In this document: positions 1-6,448 of the stretch, piece by piece
Layout of the letters: the number at the start of each line of letters is the position of its first letter
Position numbering within the stretch: position 1 is the stretch's first letter
Assembly: GCA_937958315.1 (NCBI GenBank)
Contig: CALFGH010000278.1
Coordinates: forward strand, 1 to 25,626
Length of the DNA: 25,626 bases
From: an uncultured Collinsella sp.
GTDB taxonomy: Bacteria > Actinomycetota > Coriobacteriia > Coriobacteriales > Coriobacteriaceae
Direction: 5' to 3'
Made by a program: the position numbers and the translations under genes
Notes under the pieces: model-generated
What the model was told of the DNA's origin: nothing
The model's database searches: none
The model's input: the letters and a program-made list of their open reading frames with translations, nothing else

Positions 1-108
1 GCGCGGCAAGGAGATATATTGCCAGACCGGAGGGGCCCCGGGGGCGGGAATCTGGGACTCCACGGTTCCTACACAAATGAGAATGGGACCCTCTCTGTGA
101 GAGCCTAG
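1..108 (+). other. possible 3' tail of a gene cut by the window edge
   Basis: Frame 1 is open from base 1 to a TAG at 106-108, and a GC-rich hairpin with terminator character starts 8 bases later. This is compatible with the last 35 codons of a plus-strand gene that begins outside the window. The second frame is also open to about base 100, the stretch is GC-rich, and the short peptide matches nothing I recognise. The call therefore rests mainly on the position of the terminator. Confidence 0.2.
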
Positions 109-110
109 AA

Positions 111-153
111 AGAACAGGGCCGCGGCCCCCTATTAGAGCGGCCCTTCGGTTTT
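111..153. terminator. probable bidirectional terminator
   Basis: The 7-bp stem GGGCCGC (117-123) pairs with GCGGCCC (138-144). It is followed on the plus strand by TTCGGTTTT and on the minus strand by a T-rich stretch (TGTTCTTTCT). It lies just past the stop of the minus-strand regulator gene at 195, so it can end that transcript and any plus-strand transcript entering from the left. Confidence 0.55.
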
Positions 154-194
154 CCAACGGTTAAGCTTCGGCCGCATTAATGGCTGTATACCCA

Positions 195-803
195 TTAGAA
201 ATGGGACATAGCAGCGTTAACGAGTTCAAAAACGATTAGTCCAATAAGAGCCGCTGCGGCAAACTTGATGGCATTCGCAAGCTGTGGATGCTCATAAGCC
301 CAGCCCGTCCTCGTCTCTTCGCTGTCCGCCTTCTTTCCGTCCAAGAAGTCGGATATCTCTTGATACGTCACCAAATCATTCTTCTTCTTGATATGTTCCG
401 CTGCAAGCGCGCAGCACATTGCGCCAGCACCAAAGACGCCAGCCAACACCATCGTCGGAACGCACTGGACCATCCCCCACCCGTGGTTTTGTTGCCACAT
501 GAGCCAGGCCATAGAGACGGTAAACGCAAGAAGCCCAGCCAACATCCCCGCACCCAAGCGATAGAGCGTGCCCCTATCGCGTTCAACCCTTTCTCTAATT
601 ATTGAAATGTCGCCTTTAACAAGCTCGTCAATCGTTACATCCAGTTGTTCAGACAGCAGTAGGAGACTCTGGATGTCGGGGTACGTTTTACCGCGCTCCC
701 AATTACTGATGGTCTGACGTGTTACAAAAATGCGCCTTGCAAGATCCTCCTGGGACAAACCAGCATCGAGTCGATACTGTTTAAGGTGTTTTGGCAGCTG
801 CAT
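195..803 (-). CDS. XRE-family transcriptional regulator with C-terminal membrane segments
   Basis: The protein has 202 residues. Residues about 7-60 form a Cro/C1-type helix-turn-helix, with the typical core LSQEDLARRIFVTRQTISNWE followed by a YPDIQSL turn. The remainder is hydrophobic: membrane segments at roughly 80-102, 110-133 and 174-198, with a short charged loop between the second and third. This is the architecture of small membrane-tethered XRE regulators, which bind DNA on the cytoplasmic face and may sense the envelope. The ATG at 803 has a good ribosome site (GAAGGGA) upstream. It is transcribed alone, after the rplT terminator. Its signal and targets cannot be read from sequence. 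Two palindromes upstream (917-936 and 980-1008) are candidates for its own operator. Confidence 0.85.
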   Translation of the reverse strand: MQLPKHLKQYRLDAGLSQEDLARRIFVTRQTISNWERGKTYPDIQSLLLLSEQLDVTIDELVKGDISIIRERVERDRGTLYRLGAGMLAGLLAFTVSMAWLMWQQNHGWGMVQCVPTMVLAGVFGAGAMCCALAAEHIKKKNDLVTYQEISDFLDGKKADSEETRTGWAYEHPQLANAIKFAAAALIGLIVFELVNAAMSHF

Positions 804-916
804 GGCGTTCCCTTCGAATGCATCTCAACTCTTATTGGGTGGCTACACAACAGAAGCCGGCAAGCAAAGCGTAATCCCAAAATCAAACCCATACGGATGG
901 CTGCGCGCAGATTAGA

Positions 917-936
917 GTGTCAAAAATCTTTGACAC
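917..936. promoter_or_regulatory. perfect palindrome upstream of the XRE gene, candidate operator
   Basis: GTGTCAAA, a 4-base spacer AATC, then TTTGACAC: a perfect 8-bp inverted repeat about 115 bases upstream of the XRE start. The right half on either strand contains TTGACA, the consensus -35 hexamer, so a bound protein would cover a promoter element. No convincing -10 lies at the right distance, so the promoter itself is uncertain. Confidence 0.5.
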
Positions 937-979
937 ATACGCTACCTGCTCTTTCTTGCAACTCGGACGCTATCGAATT

Positions 980-1008
980 GATCGGTTTGGCTACGTCCCA
1001 AATCGATC
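980..1008. promoter_or_regulatory. second inverted repeat upstream of the XRE gene
   Basis: GATCGGTTTGG pairs with CCAAATCGATC across a 7-base loop (11-bp arms, one G-T wobble). It sits between the rplT terminator and the palindrome at 917-936. It could be a second operator or simply a transcript hairpin. It has no T-tract, so it is not an obvious terminator. Confidence 0.35.
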
Positions 1009-1024
1009 ACATCCCTAATCAATC

Positions 1025-1059
1025 AAAAAGGGGCGCTTCCGGATTGGAAGCGCCCCTTT
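1025..1059 (-). terminator. intrinsic terminator of the infC-rpmI-rplT operon
   Basis: A perfect 14-bp stem (AAAGGGGCGCTTCC with its complement, loop of 5) is followed on the minus strand by CTTTTTGATT. It begins 17 bases after the rplT stop and is the strongest terminator in this part of the window. Confidence 0.92.
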
Positions 1060-1075
1060 AAGATGCAAGAAGCAA

Positions 1076-1435
1076 TTAAGCCTCGAGAGCCTTCTTGGCA
1101 ATGGCAGCCAGCTCGTTGAAGGACTCGATGTCCTCGTAAGCCATCTGAGCCAGAACCTTGCGGTCGAGCTCGATGCCGGCAACCTTCAGGCCGTGCATGA
1201 ACTGAGAGTAAGAGATGTCGTTCAGGCGAGCGGCAGCGTTGATGCGGGTGATCCAGAGAGAACGGATCTCGCGCTTCTTGTTGCGGCGGTCACGATACTG
1301 ATACTGCAGGGAGTGCTGGACCTGCTCTTTAGCATGCTTGTAAGTACGCGAAGCGGCACCGTAGTAACCCTTCGCACGGTGCATAACGGTACGGCGCTTC
1401 TTCTTGGCGGCAACAGCGCGCTTAATACGTGCCAT
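1076..1435 (-). CDS. rplT: 50S ribosomal protein L20
   Basis: The 119-residue length is normal for bL20. The N-terminus is MARIKRAVAAKKKRR and the basic helix contains AKGYYGAASRTYKHAKEQ. The C-terminal globular part (SYSQFMHGLKVAGIELDRKVLAQMA) is diagnostic. L20 binds 23S rRNA early in assembly of the large subunit. It is the last gene of infC-rpmI-rplT, 46 bases after rpmI, and is followed directly by a strong terminator. In several bacteria L20 represses its own operon by binding the mRNA leader; the leader here is too diverged to judge by eye. Confidence 0.98.
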   Translation of the reverse strand: MARIKRAVAAKKKRRTVMHRAKGYYGAASRTYKHAKEQVQHSLQYQYRDRRNKKREIRSLWITRINAAARLNDISYSQFMHGLKVAGIELDRKVLAQMAYEDIESFNELAAIAKKALEA

Positions 1436-1481
1436 GTTCTATCAACTCCTAGACGGTTAAACGAAAAACGGGAACGCGAAC

Positions 1482-1673
1482 TTAGGCGAGACGCGACTTG
1501 ATGACCTTGCGGTCGGCAGCGGCGATCTCGGTCTCCTGACGGAAGCCACGCTTACGCTTGGTGGACTTCTTGCTCAGGATGTGGCTCTTGAAAGCCTTGG
1601 CGCGCATAAGCTTGCCGGTACCAGTCTTGCGGAAACGCTTCTTGGTGCCGCTGTGGGACTTCATCTTAGGCAT
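1482..1673 (-). CDS. rpmI: 50S ribosomal protein L35
   Basis: The protein has 63 residues, very basic, beginning MPKMKSHSGTKKRFRKTGTGK, which is the bL35 signature. It continues with HILSKKSTKRKRGFR and ends with a helical region. It is the middle gene of the infC-rpmI-rplT operon, 32 bases downstream of infC and 46 bases upstream of rplT. An AAGGAG ribosome site precedes the ATG. L35 is a small 23S rRNA-binding protein of the large subunit. Confidence 0.98.
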   Translation of the reverse strand: MPKMKSHSGTKKRFRKTGTGKLMRAKAFKSHILSKKSTKRKRGFRQETEIAAADRKVIKSRLA

Positions 1674-1705
1674 GAAATACTCCTTAATCGGTTACAGAAC
1701 ACTAG

Positions 1706-2260
1706 TTACTTGGTATCGCTTGCCGCTTTATCCTCATCAAAGGCGCCCTTAATCGGGGCGAGCAGCATAAGCATGTTACGGCCTTCCATCTTAGGCTTGG
1801 ACTCGACCGTAGCGTAAGGCTTAAGATCCTCGGCGAGACGCTCGAGAACGTTAAGACCCTGCTCCGGGTGAGCCATCTCACGGCCGCGGAACATGATGGT
1901 GATCTTAACGCGTGCGCCCTTCTTGAGGAAACGCAGAACGTGGCCCTTCTTGGTCTCGTAGTCGCCAACGTCGATCTTGGGTCGGAACTTCATTTCCTTG
2001 ACCTCGACCTTGGACTGGTTCTTACGAGCGGCCTTGGCCTTCATGGCCTGCTGGTACTTGAACTTACCGTAGTCCATGACCTTGCAGACCGGCGGCTCCG
2101 CGTTGGGAGCGATCTCGACCAGGTCGAGACCCTGATCGTCGGCGACGCGCTGAGCATCGCGGATGGCGAACAGGCCGAGCTGGGAGCCATCGACGCCAAT
2201 CAAACGGCACGAAGATGCAGTGATCTCGTCGTTGATGCGGGTGTCATCAGACTTAGCTAT
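1706..2260 (-). CDS. infC: translation initiation factor IF-3, probable AUA start
   Basis: IF-3 binds the 30S subunit, prevents premature joining of 50S and checks the start codon. Both domains are present: an N-domain (TRINDEI, then VRLIG-like CRLIGVDGSQLG and LDLVEIAPNAEPPVCKVMDYGK) and a C-domain (KEMKFRPKIDVGDYETKK, VKITIMFRGREMAHPE, EGRNMLMLLAP). The frame is open to an ATG at 2275, but that ATG is itself part of the Shine-Dalgarno string ATGGAGGT and has no ribosome site upstream. The codon correctly spaced (8 bases) after GGAGG is ATA at 2260, giving 184 residues. Non-AUG starts (often AUU) are a known autoregulatory feature of infC, so I prefer 2260; the alternative is 2275 (189 residues). 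Confidence 0.93.
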   Translation of the reverse strand: MAKSDDTRINDEITASSCRLIGVDGSQLGLFAIRDAQRVADDQGLDLVEIAPNAEPPVCKVMDYGKFKYQQAMKAKAARKNQSKVEVKEMKFRPKIDVGDYETKKGHVLRFLKKGARVKITIMFRGREMAHPEQGLNVLERLAEDLKPYATVESKPKMEGRNMLMLLAPIKGAFDEDKAASDTK

Positions 2261-2477
2261 TTTCCCTACCTCCATTCATAAAAAAATAACCCGGCGCTTC
2301 TCAGCAGCCAGGTCGTACACATAGACATCCTCGATTTGAGGAAGTGAATCTAAGTTGTATGACCAGTCAGCTGCTCATTGGCGCCAAAAGGTGGGAACCC
2401 TCAGGTTCCTCTTTAGGGCATTGCGGGAACAACGCCTTGTGGATAATAACACGCGCAGCGCGTTATCACATTACGTA
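2261..2477 (-). promoter_or_regulatory. infC operon leader region with hairpins
   Basis: About 215 bases without a gene lie between the terminator copy at 2482-2504 and the infC start, so the operon promoter should be here. I see a perfect GGAACC/GGTTCC hairpin (2394-2409), an imperfect 9-bp stem with one G-T pair (2446-2466) and the infC Shine-Dalgarno at about 2269-2273. No promoter hexamers stand out. An L20- or IF-3-responsive leader is plausible by family precedent but is not shown by the sequence. Confidence 0.4.
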
Positions 2478-2546
2478 CACGAAAAAGGGGGCCGCAACCC
2501 CCTTGAACGCTCACTTGCATGTATGGTGCCCGAGGCGAGCCTCGAA
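2478..2546 (-). repeat. direct repeat copy A: tRNA-Leu 3' remnant plus terminator
   Basis: Bases 2478-2539 are identical over 62 bp to 2662-2723. After one mismatch, six more bases also match. Read on the minus strand, the copy holds the last 22-23 nucleotides of tRNA-Leu (3' T-arm, acceptor strand, CCA) and then the same downstream spacer and terminator as the real tRNA gene. The rest of the tRNA is absent, so this copy is not functional. Confidence 0.85.
2482..2504 (-). terminator. duplicate copy of the tRNA-Leu terminator
   Basis: AAGGGGG and CCCCCTT form a 7-bp stem with a 6-base loop, followed on the minus strand by TTTTTCG. The sequence is identical to 2666-2688. It follows only a tRNA remnant, so it may mainly insulate infC from upstream transcription. 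Confidence 0.75.
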
Positions 2547-2661
2547 GGGCCTTCGCTTCGCGAAGCCCCGGGCTTCGGGCGCATGGCGCCCTCGCCACGC
2601 TCCGCTACAAACAGGCCGCAGGCCTGTTTGCCTAACGCTTCGCGCGCTCACGCGAGTTCGG
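2547..2661. repeat. cluster of short perfect palindromes
   Basis: This non-coding block between the two tRNA-end repeats is packed with inverted repeats: GCTTCG/CGAAGC (2555-2566), CGAAGCCC/GGGCTTCG (2561-2577), GGGCGC/GCGCCC (2577-2591) and a 10-bp stem CAAACAGGCC/GGCCTGTTTG with a 3-base loop (2608-2630). No terminator T-tract follows any of them. It resembles a dispersed palindromic repeat unit (REP/BIME-like), but I cannot test copy number from one window. Confidence 0.6.
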
Positions 2662-2730
2662 CACGAAAAAGGGGGCCGCAACCCCCTTGAACGCTCACTT
2701 GCATGTATGGTGCCCGAGGCGAGACTCGAA
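2662..2730 (-). repeat. direct repeat copy B, overlapping the functional tRNA-Leu 3' end
   Basis: This is the partner of the repeat at 2478-2546. It comprises the terminator, a short spacer and the 3' end of the intact tRNA-Leu gene. The 62-bp identity with the other copy is perfect although most of it is non-coding, which suggests a recent duplication or continuing gene conversion. Confidence 0.85.
2666..2688 (-). terminator. tRNA-Leu terminator
   Basis: AAGGGGG, a 6-base loop and CCCCCTT, followed by TTTTTCG on the minus strand, about 20 bases beyond the encoded CCA of the tRNA. Confidence 0.88.
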
Positions 2731-2794
2731 CTCGCACGTTGTTGCCAACGGTGGATTTTGAGTCCACTGCGTCTGCCAATTCCGCCACTCGGGC
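2708..2794 (-). tRNA. tRNA-Leu, anticodon CAA
   Basis: An 87-base class II tRNA with genomically encoded CCA (2708-2710). The acceptor stem GCCCGAG pairs with CTCGGGC, and the discriminator is A. The anticodon arm is GTGGA-CTCAAAA-TCCAC, placing CAA at positions 34-36 (reads UUG). The long variable arm is typical of tRNA-Leu, and the T-loop is TTCGAGT. It is transcribed on the minus strand upstream of the infC operon but separated from it by two terminators. Its 3' end is duplicated at 2478-2546. Confidence 0.96.
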
Positions 2795-2833
2795 ACGTAA
2801 TGCGTGAGTTAGTTTATCACAGCTTTCTGCCGA

Positions 2834-4267
2834 TTAGTCCGAAAATGGAACTTCGAGCATTTCGATGAGTTCGACCGTGCGGAGCATCTCGCGCTGACGG
2901 CATCCGCGACCGTCGACCGAGGCCTCGCCCATCTGGTTATCGTAGGGGTCCTCGCGCATGCCGTTAAAGACAGGTTCAAACCCCGCCTGGAACCGACAGT
3001 TTGCCACCATGCGCCACGGATCGAGATTGCCAAAGTAGTGACGACGACGCCACTCCTCCCCCATCCTGCGCGCCGAGGAACCAAACGATACGTCGGCGTT
3101 AAGCCAACCGGTCTGTGGCGTATAGAACTCAGCCCAATCGTGCGGCCCCACCGAATCGGGCGCAACATACAGGCCGCTCTGCCAACGGGCAGGCACGCCC
3201 GCGATGCGGCACATGGTGATAAACGTGAGCGCCATAACGCCGCAATCGCCGCGGAGCGAGTGTGCACAGTCATCGGCAATAGATCCCAAAAGCAGGTACG
3301 GTGGCTGATAGCGATAGTCGATATGCCGTGTCAGGTAATCATAGATAGCACGAGCGCGATCGAGCGGATCCTCGAGCCCGTCAATAACACGCTCCGTCAA
3401 CTGTCGCAGGTACGGCGTAAACGCAATGTGCGGACGGTCCTCGGAAGTATCCTCGGGCAGCGGCGTGTCCATGCACGTATGCGATGGGAGCGCGCCACCA
3501 TAGATATCGCAATAGGCGGCATCGATGTGATAGCGATAGGTCACCGAGAATGAATGTTCAGTCGAAGATGTCCAAGAGGCAGTACGAGCCGAAACGTTTT
3601 CAGAGGCAACAGTACCCTCCGACGTCATATCGAGAACCTCGATATGAGACTGTTGACGACAGGCGGCGGCAACGGGAAGCCACGCGCGAACGGTCTCCCC
3701 CTCCAAAGCACCGGGGACAGACACACATGCCTTAAGTGTGATAGTGCGAGACAGCCCGCTCTGCGTCTCCATCTCCTCGAGCATCTGGTTGCGCAGCGCA
3801 ATTCCATCCGTAGAATCGGGACGCAGACCCGGAACCTCCTTGGGATACACACGCAAAGAATCAAGGAAGTTGTCGAGAACGAACAGTTCACCATCGATAA
3901 AGCGCCAATCGATACGCTTGCGGTCAATCAGGTCGTCAAACTGCTCATCGTTAAACGCGGGCCACTCCTCGCGAATCATCTTGATGGCCCGATCACGCGA
4001 CACCGAAAAATGAAGCGGCGTCTCGATCATGCGATACCGCTCGGCGCGAACGCAAGCCGCCAGCGAAGGCTCAGGATTCTGCCCCAAAAGGCGATCACAA
4101 GCCGCAACAGCCTGCGTCAAATATCCGGCATCCTTGAGACGAAGAATCTCGGGCGGCAGTTCAATATCGAGATGACGAAAGTCATCACAGCAAACATCGA
4201 CAGAGCAACCAACAGGACCCTCGTCAATAACCTTCCCATCCGAAGGCAGCACGTTAACAACAGCCAT
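2834..4267 (-). CDS. transglutaminase-like (papain-fold) domain protein
   Basis: The protein has 477 residues. The C-terminal half carries a transglutaminase core with all three catalytic residues visible: Cys about 342 in RGDCGVMAL, His about 376 in GPHDWAEFY and Asp about 392 in WLNADVSFG. Bacterial members of this superfamily are usually peptidases or amidases rather than protein crosslinkers. The N-terminal about 170 residues are helical and charged; about 175-260 looks like a beta-rich domain preceding the core. There is no signal peptide or membrane segment, so it is probably cytosolic. The frame extends to a GTG at 4285, but the ATG at 4267 has TGGAG seven bases upstream and is preferred. 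The gene stands alone between tRNA-Leu and a palindromic repeat; its substrate is unknown. Confidence 0.85.
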   Translation of the reverse strand: MAVVNVLPSDGKVIDEGPVGCSVDVCCDDFRHLDIELPPEILRLKDAGYLTQAVAACDRLLGQNPEPSLAACVRAERYRMIETPLHFSVSRDRAIKMIREEWPAFNDEQFDDLIDRKRIDWRFIDGELFVLDNFLDSLRVYPKEVPGLRPDSTDGIALRNQMLEEMETQSGLSRTITLKACVSVPGALEGETVRAWLPVAAACRQQSHIEVLDMTSEGTVASENVSARTASWTSSTEHSFSVTYRYHIDAAYCDIYGGALPSHTCMDTPLPEDTSEDRPHIAFTPYLRQLTERVIDGLEDPLDRARAIYDYLTRHIDYRYQPPYLLLGSIADDCAHSLRGDCGVMALTFITMCRIAGVPARWQSGLYVAPDSVGPHDWAEFYTPQTGWLNADVSFGSSARRMGEEWRRRHYFGNLDPWRMVANCRFQAGFEPVFNGMREDPYDNQMGEASVDGRGCRQREMLRTVELIEMLEVPFSD

Positions 4268-4373
4268 ACCAAAACTCCAAGTCACTAGAACCCTTGAAGC
4301 CCATTGTAGCGAGATAAAAAAGAAAGCCCCAACAAAGGAGCCATCAACGCCGCCGAACGGTAGTCAATAAATG

Positions 4374-4461
4374 AATTCAGCCCAGTAACCCTGCGGCGTT
4401 AAACAAAGGAAGCCCCGTTTCCCCGGAGCTGATTCCGTCGCGCGACTTCTGGCGAAGCCAG
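4374..4461. repeat. tandem repeat unit 1 (about 88 bp)
   Basis: It starts at AATTCAGCC and ends at GGCGAAGCCAG. It is highly similar to 4472-4558 with scattered substitutions, and the 10 bases between the units are unrelated. It lies in the 350-base gap between the transglutaminase-like gene and fba. No coding potential is visible. Confidence 0.8.
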
Positions 4462-4471
4462 TAGCCATCTT

Positions 4472-4558
4472 AATTCAGCCTCGTAACACTGCGGCGATAA
4501 ACGAAGGAAGCCCCGTCCCCCGGAACTGTTTCCTTGGCGCGACTTCTGGCGAAGCCAG
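4472..4558. repeat. tandem repeat unit 2 (about 87 bp)
   Basis: Second copy of the unit at 4374-4461. It contains a small CTGGC-GAA-GCCAG hairpin at its end. Its second half also forms the left arm of the long hairpin at 4506-4597, so direct and inverted repeats are nested here. Confidence 0.8.
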
Positions 4559-4597
4559 GTGAGCGCAAAGGAAACAGTGTAGGGGGACGGGGCTTCC
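4506..4597. repeat. long imperfect hairpin element with GGGGACGG motif
   Basis: The left arm (4506-4535, beginning GGAAGCCCCGTCCCCC) and the right arm (4568-4597, ending GGGGGACGGGGCTTCC) are complementary over 30 bp with about three mismatches, around a 32-base loop. It ends 20 bases beyond the fba stop, so it could stabilise or terminate the fba transcript, but no T-tract follows it on the minus strand. Size and structure resemble a REP/MITE-type palindromic element. Confidence 0.75.
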
Positions 4598-4617
4598 GGC
4601 GGGAAGTTTAGCGACGC

Positions 4618-5484
4618 TTACGCCTTGTTGACGGAGCCAAACTCCTCCATGAGCTCCTTGGTGCGGGCAACGATGTTGTCGCGACCAGGCTTGAGGAGCT
4701 TGCGGGGGTCAAAGCCCTTGCCCTGCTGATCCTTGCCAGCCTCGATGTACTCGCGGACGCCCTTGGCGAAGACGAGCTGCAGGTCGGTGTTGACGTTGAT
4801 CTTGGAGATGCCCAGGGAGATGGCCTTCTTGATCTGATCCTCGGGGATGCCGGTACCACCGTGCAGAACGAGGGGCAGGTCGCCGGTCTGAGCCTTGATC
4901 TCGCCCAGACGCTCGAAGGAAAGGCCAGCCCAGTCGGCGGGATACACGCCGTGGATGTTGCCGATGCCGCAGGCGAGGAAGTCGACGCCCAGGTCAGCAA
5001 TCTGCTTGCACTCAGCGGGGTCAGCGAGCTCGCCGCTGGAGGTCACGCCGTCCTCGGTGCCGCCGATGCCGCCGACCTCGGCCTCGATGGACATGCCCTT
5101 GGAGTGGGCAAGCTCAACGAGCTCCTTGGTACGGTCGAGGTTAAGCTGGAAGGTCTCCTCGTGAGAGCCGTCATACATGATGGACGTGAAGCCGGCCTCG
5201 ATGCACTTGAAGCAGTCCTCGTAAGAACCGTGATCGAGGTGAAGGGCGACGGGAACGGTAACGCCCGTGGCCTCGACGGCAGCCTTGACCATGTCGGCGC
5301 AGACCTTGAAACCGCCCATCCACTTAGCGGCACCAGCGGTGCACTGAAGGATCAGCGGAGACTTGGCCTCCTCGGCGGCCTGGAGAATAGCCAGGGTCCA
5401 CTCGAGGTTGTTGGTGTTGAAGGCACCGAGACCGTACTTGCCGGCCTCGGCCTTCTTGAGCATGTCTGCTGCGTTGACGAGCAT
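4618..5484 (-). CDS. fba: class II fructose-bisphosphate aldolase
   Basis: A 288-residue zinc-dependent TIM-barrel aldolase that cleaves fructose 1,6-bisphosphate to dihydroxyacetone phosphate and glyceraldehyde 3-phosphate in glycolysis, and the reverse in gluconeogenesis. Visible motifs are VALHLDHGS with catalytic Asp84 and zinc ligand His85, IEAEVGGIGG (about 133-142), GNIHGVYPAD with His178, LVLHGGTGIP with His208 and the phosphate site KINVNTDLQ (about 225-234). The length fits the short FbaA/GatY class. The upstream frame is open to 5580, but AGGAGG lies eight bases before the ATG at 5484, which fixes the start. A tagatose-bisphosphate aldolase is hard to exclude by sequence, but no sugar-alcohol genes are nearby. 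Confidence 0.95.
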   Translation of the reverse strand: MLVNAADMLKKAEAGKYGLGAFNTNNLEWTLAILQAAEEAKSPLILQCTAGAAKWMGGFKVCADMVKAAVEATGVTVPVALHLDHGSYEDCFKCIEAGFTSIMYDGSHEETFQLNLDRTKELVELAHSKGMSIEAEVGGIGGTEDGVTSSGELADPAECKQIADLGVDFLACGIGNIHGVYPADWAGLSFERLGEIKAQTGDLPLVLHGGTGIPEDQIKKAISLGISKINVNTDLQLVFAKGVREYIEAGKDQQGKGFDPRKLLKPGRDNIVARTKELMEEFGSVNKA

Positions 5485-5524
5485 AAAAGAAACCTCCTGT
5501 AAGGTTGCTCCGATAACGCCTGAG

Positions 5525-5552
5525 ATTTTACCACGGCGCACCCGAGCATAAA
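5525..5552 (-). promoter_or_regulatory. possible fba promoter
   Basis: On the minus strand, TTTATG (5547-5552), a 16-base spacer and TAAAAT (5525-5530) precede the fba ribosome site by about 25 bases. The -10 matches the consensus at five of six positions and the -35 is poor, so this is tentative. Confidence 0.3.
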
Positions 5553-5678
5553 CGTTCGTTTGTTCAGGAATATCGTCCAAACAGACTTTTTTGACCGTTT
5601 GCCCTACGGAATCGGCCCGTTGGAGAAAAATAGCTTGACGTTTGGACGTTTCTCGTGCTTCAGAAACTGACCGTAAAG

Positions 5679-6362
5679 CTACACCTGCATGAAAGGGTTC
5701 TGCATGAGCTCACGTGCCATGGTGGTCGAATCGCCATGGCCGGTTAGGCAAACGGTATCGGGCGGGAGAAGCCGGGCAAGCTTGGAGAGCGAGCGCAGAA
5801 TCGCCGCCTCGTCTCCGCCAGAAAGGTCGGTACGGCCGTGGCTGCCGGGAAAGAGCGTGTCCCCCACGAATGCAATATTTCCCTGCTCTGTTGCGGCGAA
5901 TAGAACGATGCCGCCCGGCGTATGCCCGGGCACCTCGATAACCTGCAGGCAAATGTCGCCTAGCTCAATGGTATCCCCCTCGACAAGCAGCCGCGTCGGC
6001 TCGCCCGGATCGGGCGTCTCGATGCCCCACATCGCTCGCTGCTCCTCGATATTCGCATGCGGCACAGCTGCATCCTTAACACACAACTCGTACAGGGCGT
6101 CAGCGCCAACGGCGGCCCGAACTCCGGCTACACCGCCAACATGATCGGCATGACCGTGCGTGCAGACGGAACCGAGCACATGCACGCCAGGGTGTTCGGC
6201 TCGGATACGCGCAACGAGGCTCTCACCTTCCCAAGCGGGATCGATAATCAAGCATTCGCCACTCGAAATCACGGCGTAACTGTTGGTCTGAATGGGGCCG
6301 TTTACAAGCGCCTCAATCGAAGCCGTACCCCGAGGGGTTAAGTCCAAAGCCGCAGCGTCCAT
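5679..6362 (-). CDS. MBL-fold metallo-hydrolase, glyoxalase II-like
   Basis: The 227-residue protein has a complete metallo-beta-lactamase fold signature: THGHADHVGG (residues 68-77; the HxHxDH dinuclear metal site), GHTPGGIVLF (third metal His), AFVGDTLFPGSHGRTDL (bridging Asp) and LTGHGDST near the C-terminus (last His). The order and spacing match the YcbL/GloB-like branch that hydrolyses thioesters such as S-lactoylglutathione analogues; the true substrate is not known. The start ATG at 6362 has GAAGGAGG upstream. It follows rel on the same strand after 86 bases containing a hairpin, so the two may be co-transcribed. Confidence 0.9.
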   Translation of the reverse strand: MDAAALDLTPRGTASIEALVNGPIQTNSYAVISSGECLIIDPAWEGESLVARIRAEHPGVHVLGSVCTHGHADHVGGVAGVRAAVGADALYELCVKDAAVPHANIEEQRAMWGIETPDPGEPTRLLVEGDTIELGDICLQVIEVPGHTPGGIVLFAATEQGNIAFVGDTLFPGSHGRTDLSGGDEAAILRSLSKLARLLPPDTVCLTGHGDSTTMARELMQNPFMQV

Positions 6363-6382
6363 GCGTACGCCCTCCTTCTATA

Positions 6383-6415
6383 AACGTCGAGGCATCAAAC
6401 GATGCCTCGAACGTT
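6383..6415 (-). repeat. strong hairpin between rel and the MBL gene
   Basis: CGAGGCATC/GATGCCTCG is a perfect 9-bp stem with a 4-base loop, extended by AACGT/ACGTT across one bulged base. No T-tract follows on the minus strand and the MBL ribosome site begins within about 10 bases. It therefore looks more like an mRNA stability or processing element than a terminator. Confidence 0.55.
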
Positions 6416-6448
6416 GCCAATATCATTACTGTCGCGCGCTCGCTACGC

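Noticed and set aside
2478..2730. A complete mobile island at tRNA-Leu
   Set aside because: No integrase, excisionase or cargo lies between the repeats; only a scar or minimal element can be claimed.
4374..4558. CRISPR-like repeat pair
   Set aside because: Only two imperfect units with a 10-base separation and internal hairpins; there are no regular unique spacers and no cas genes.
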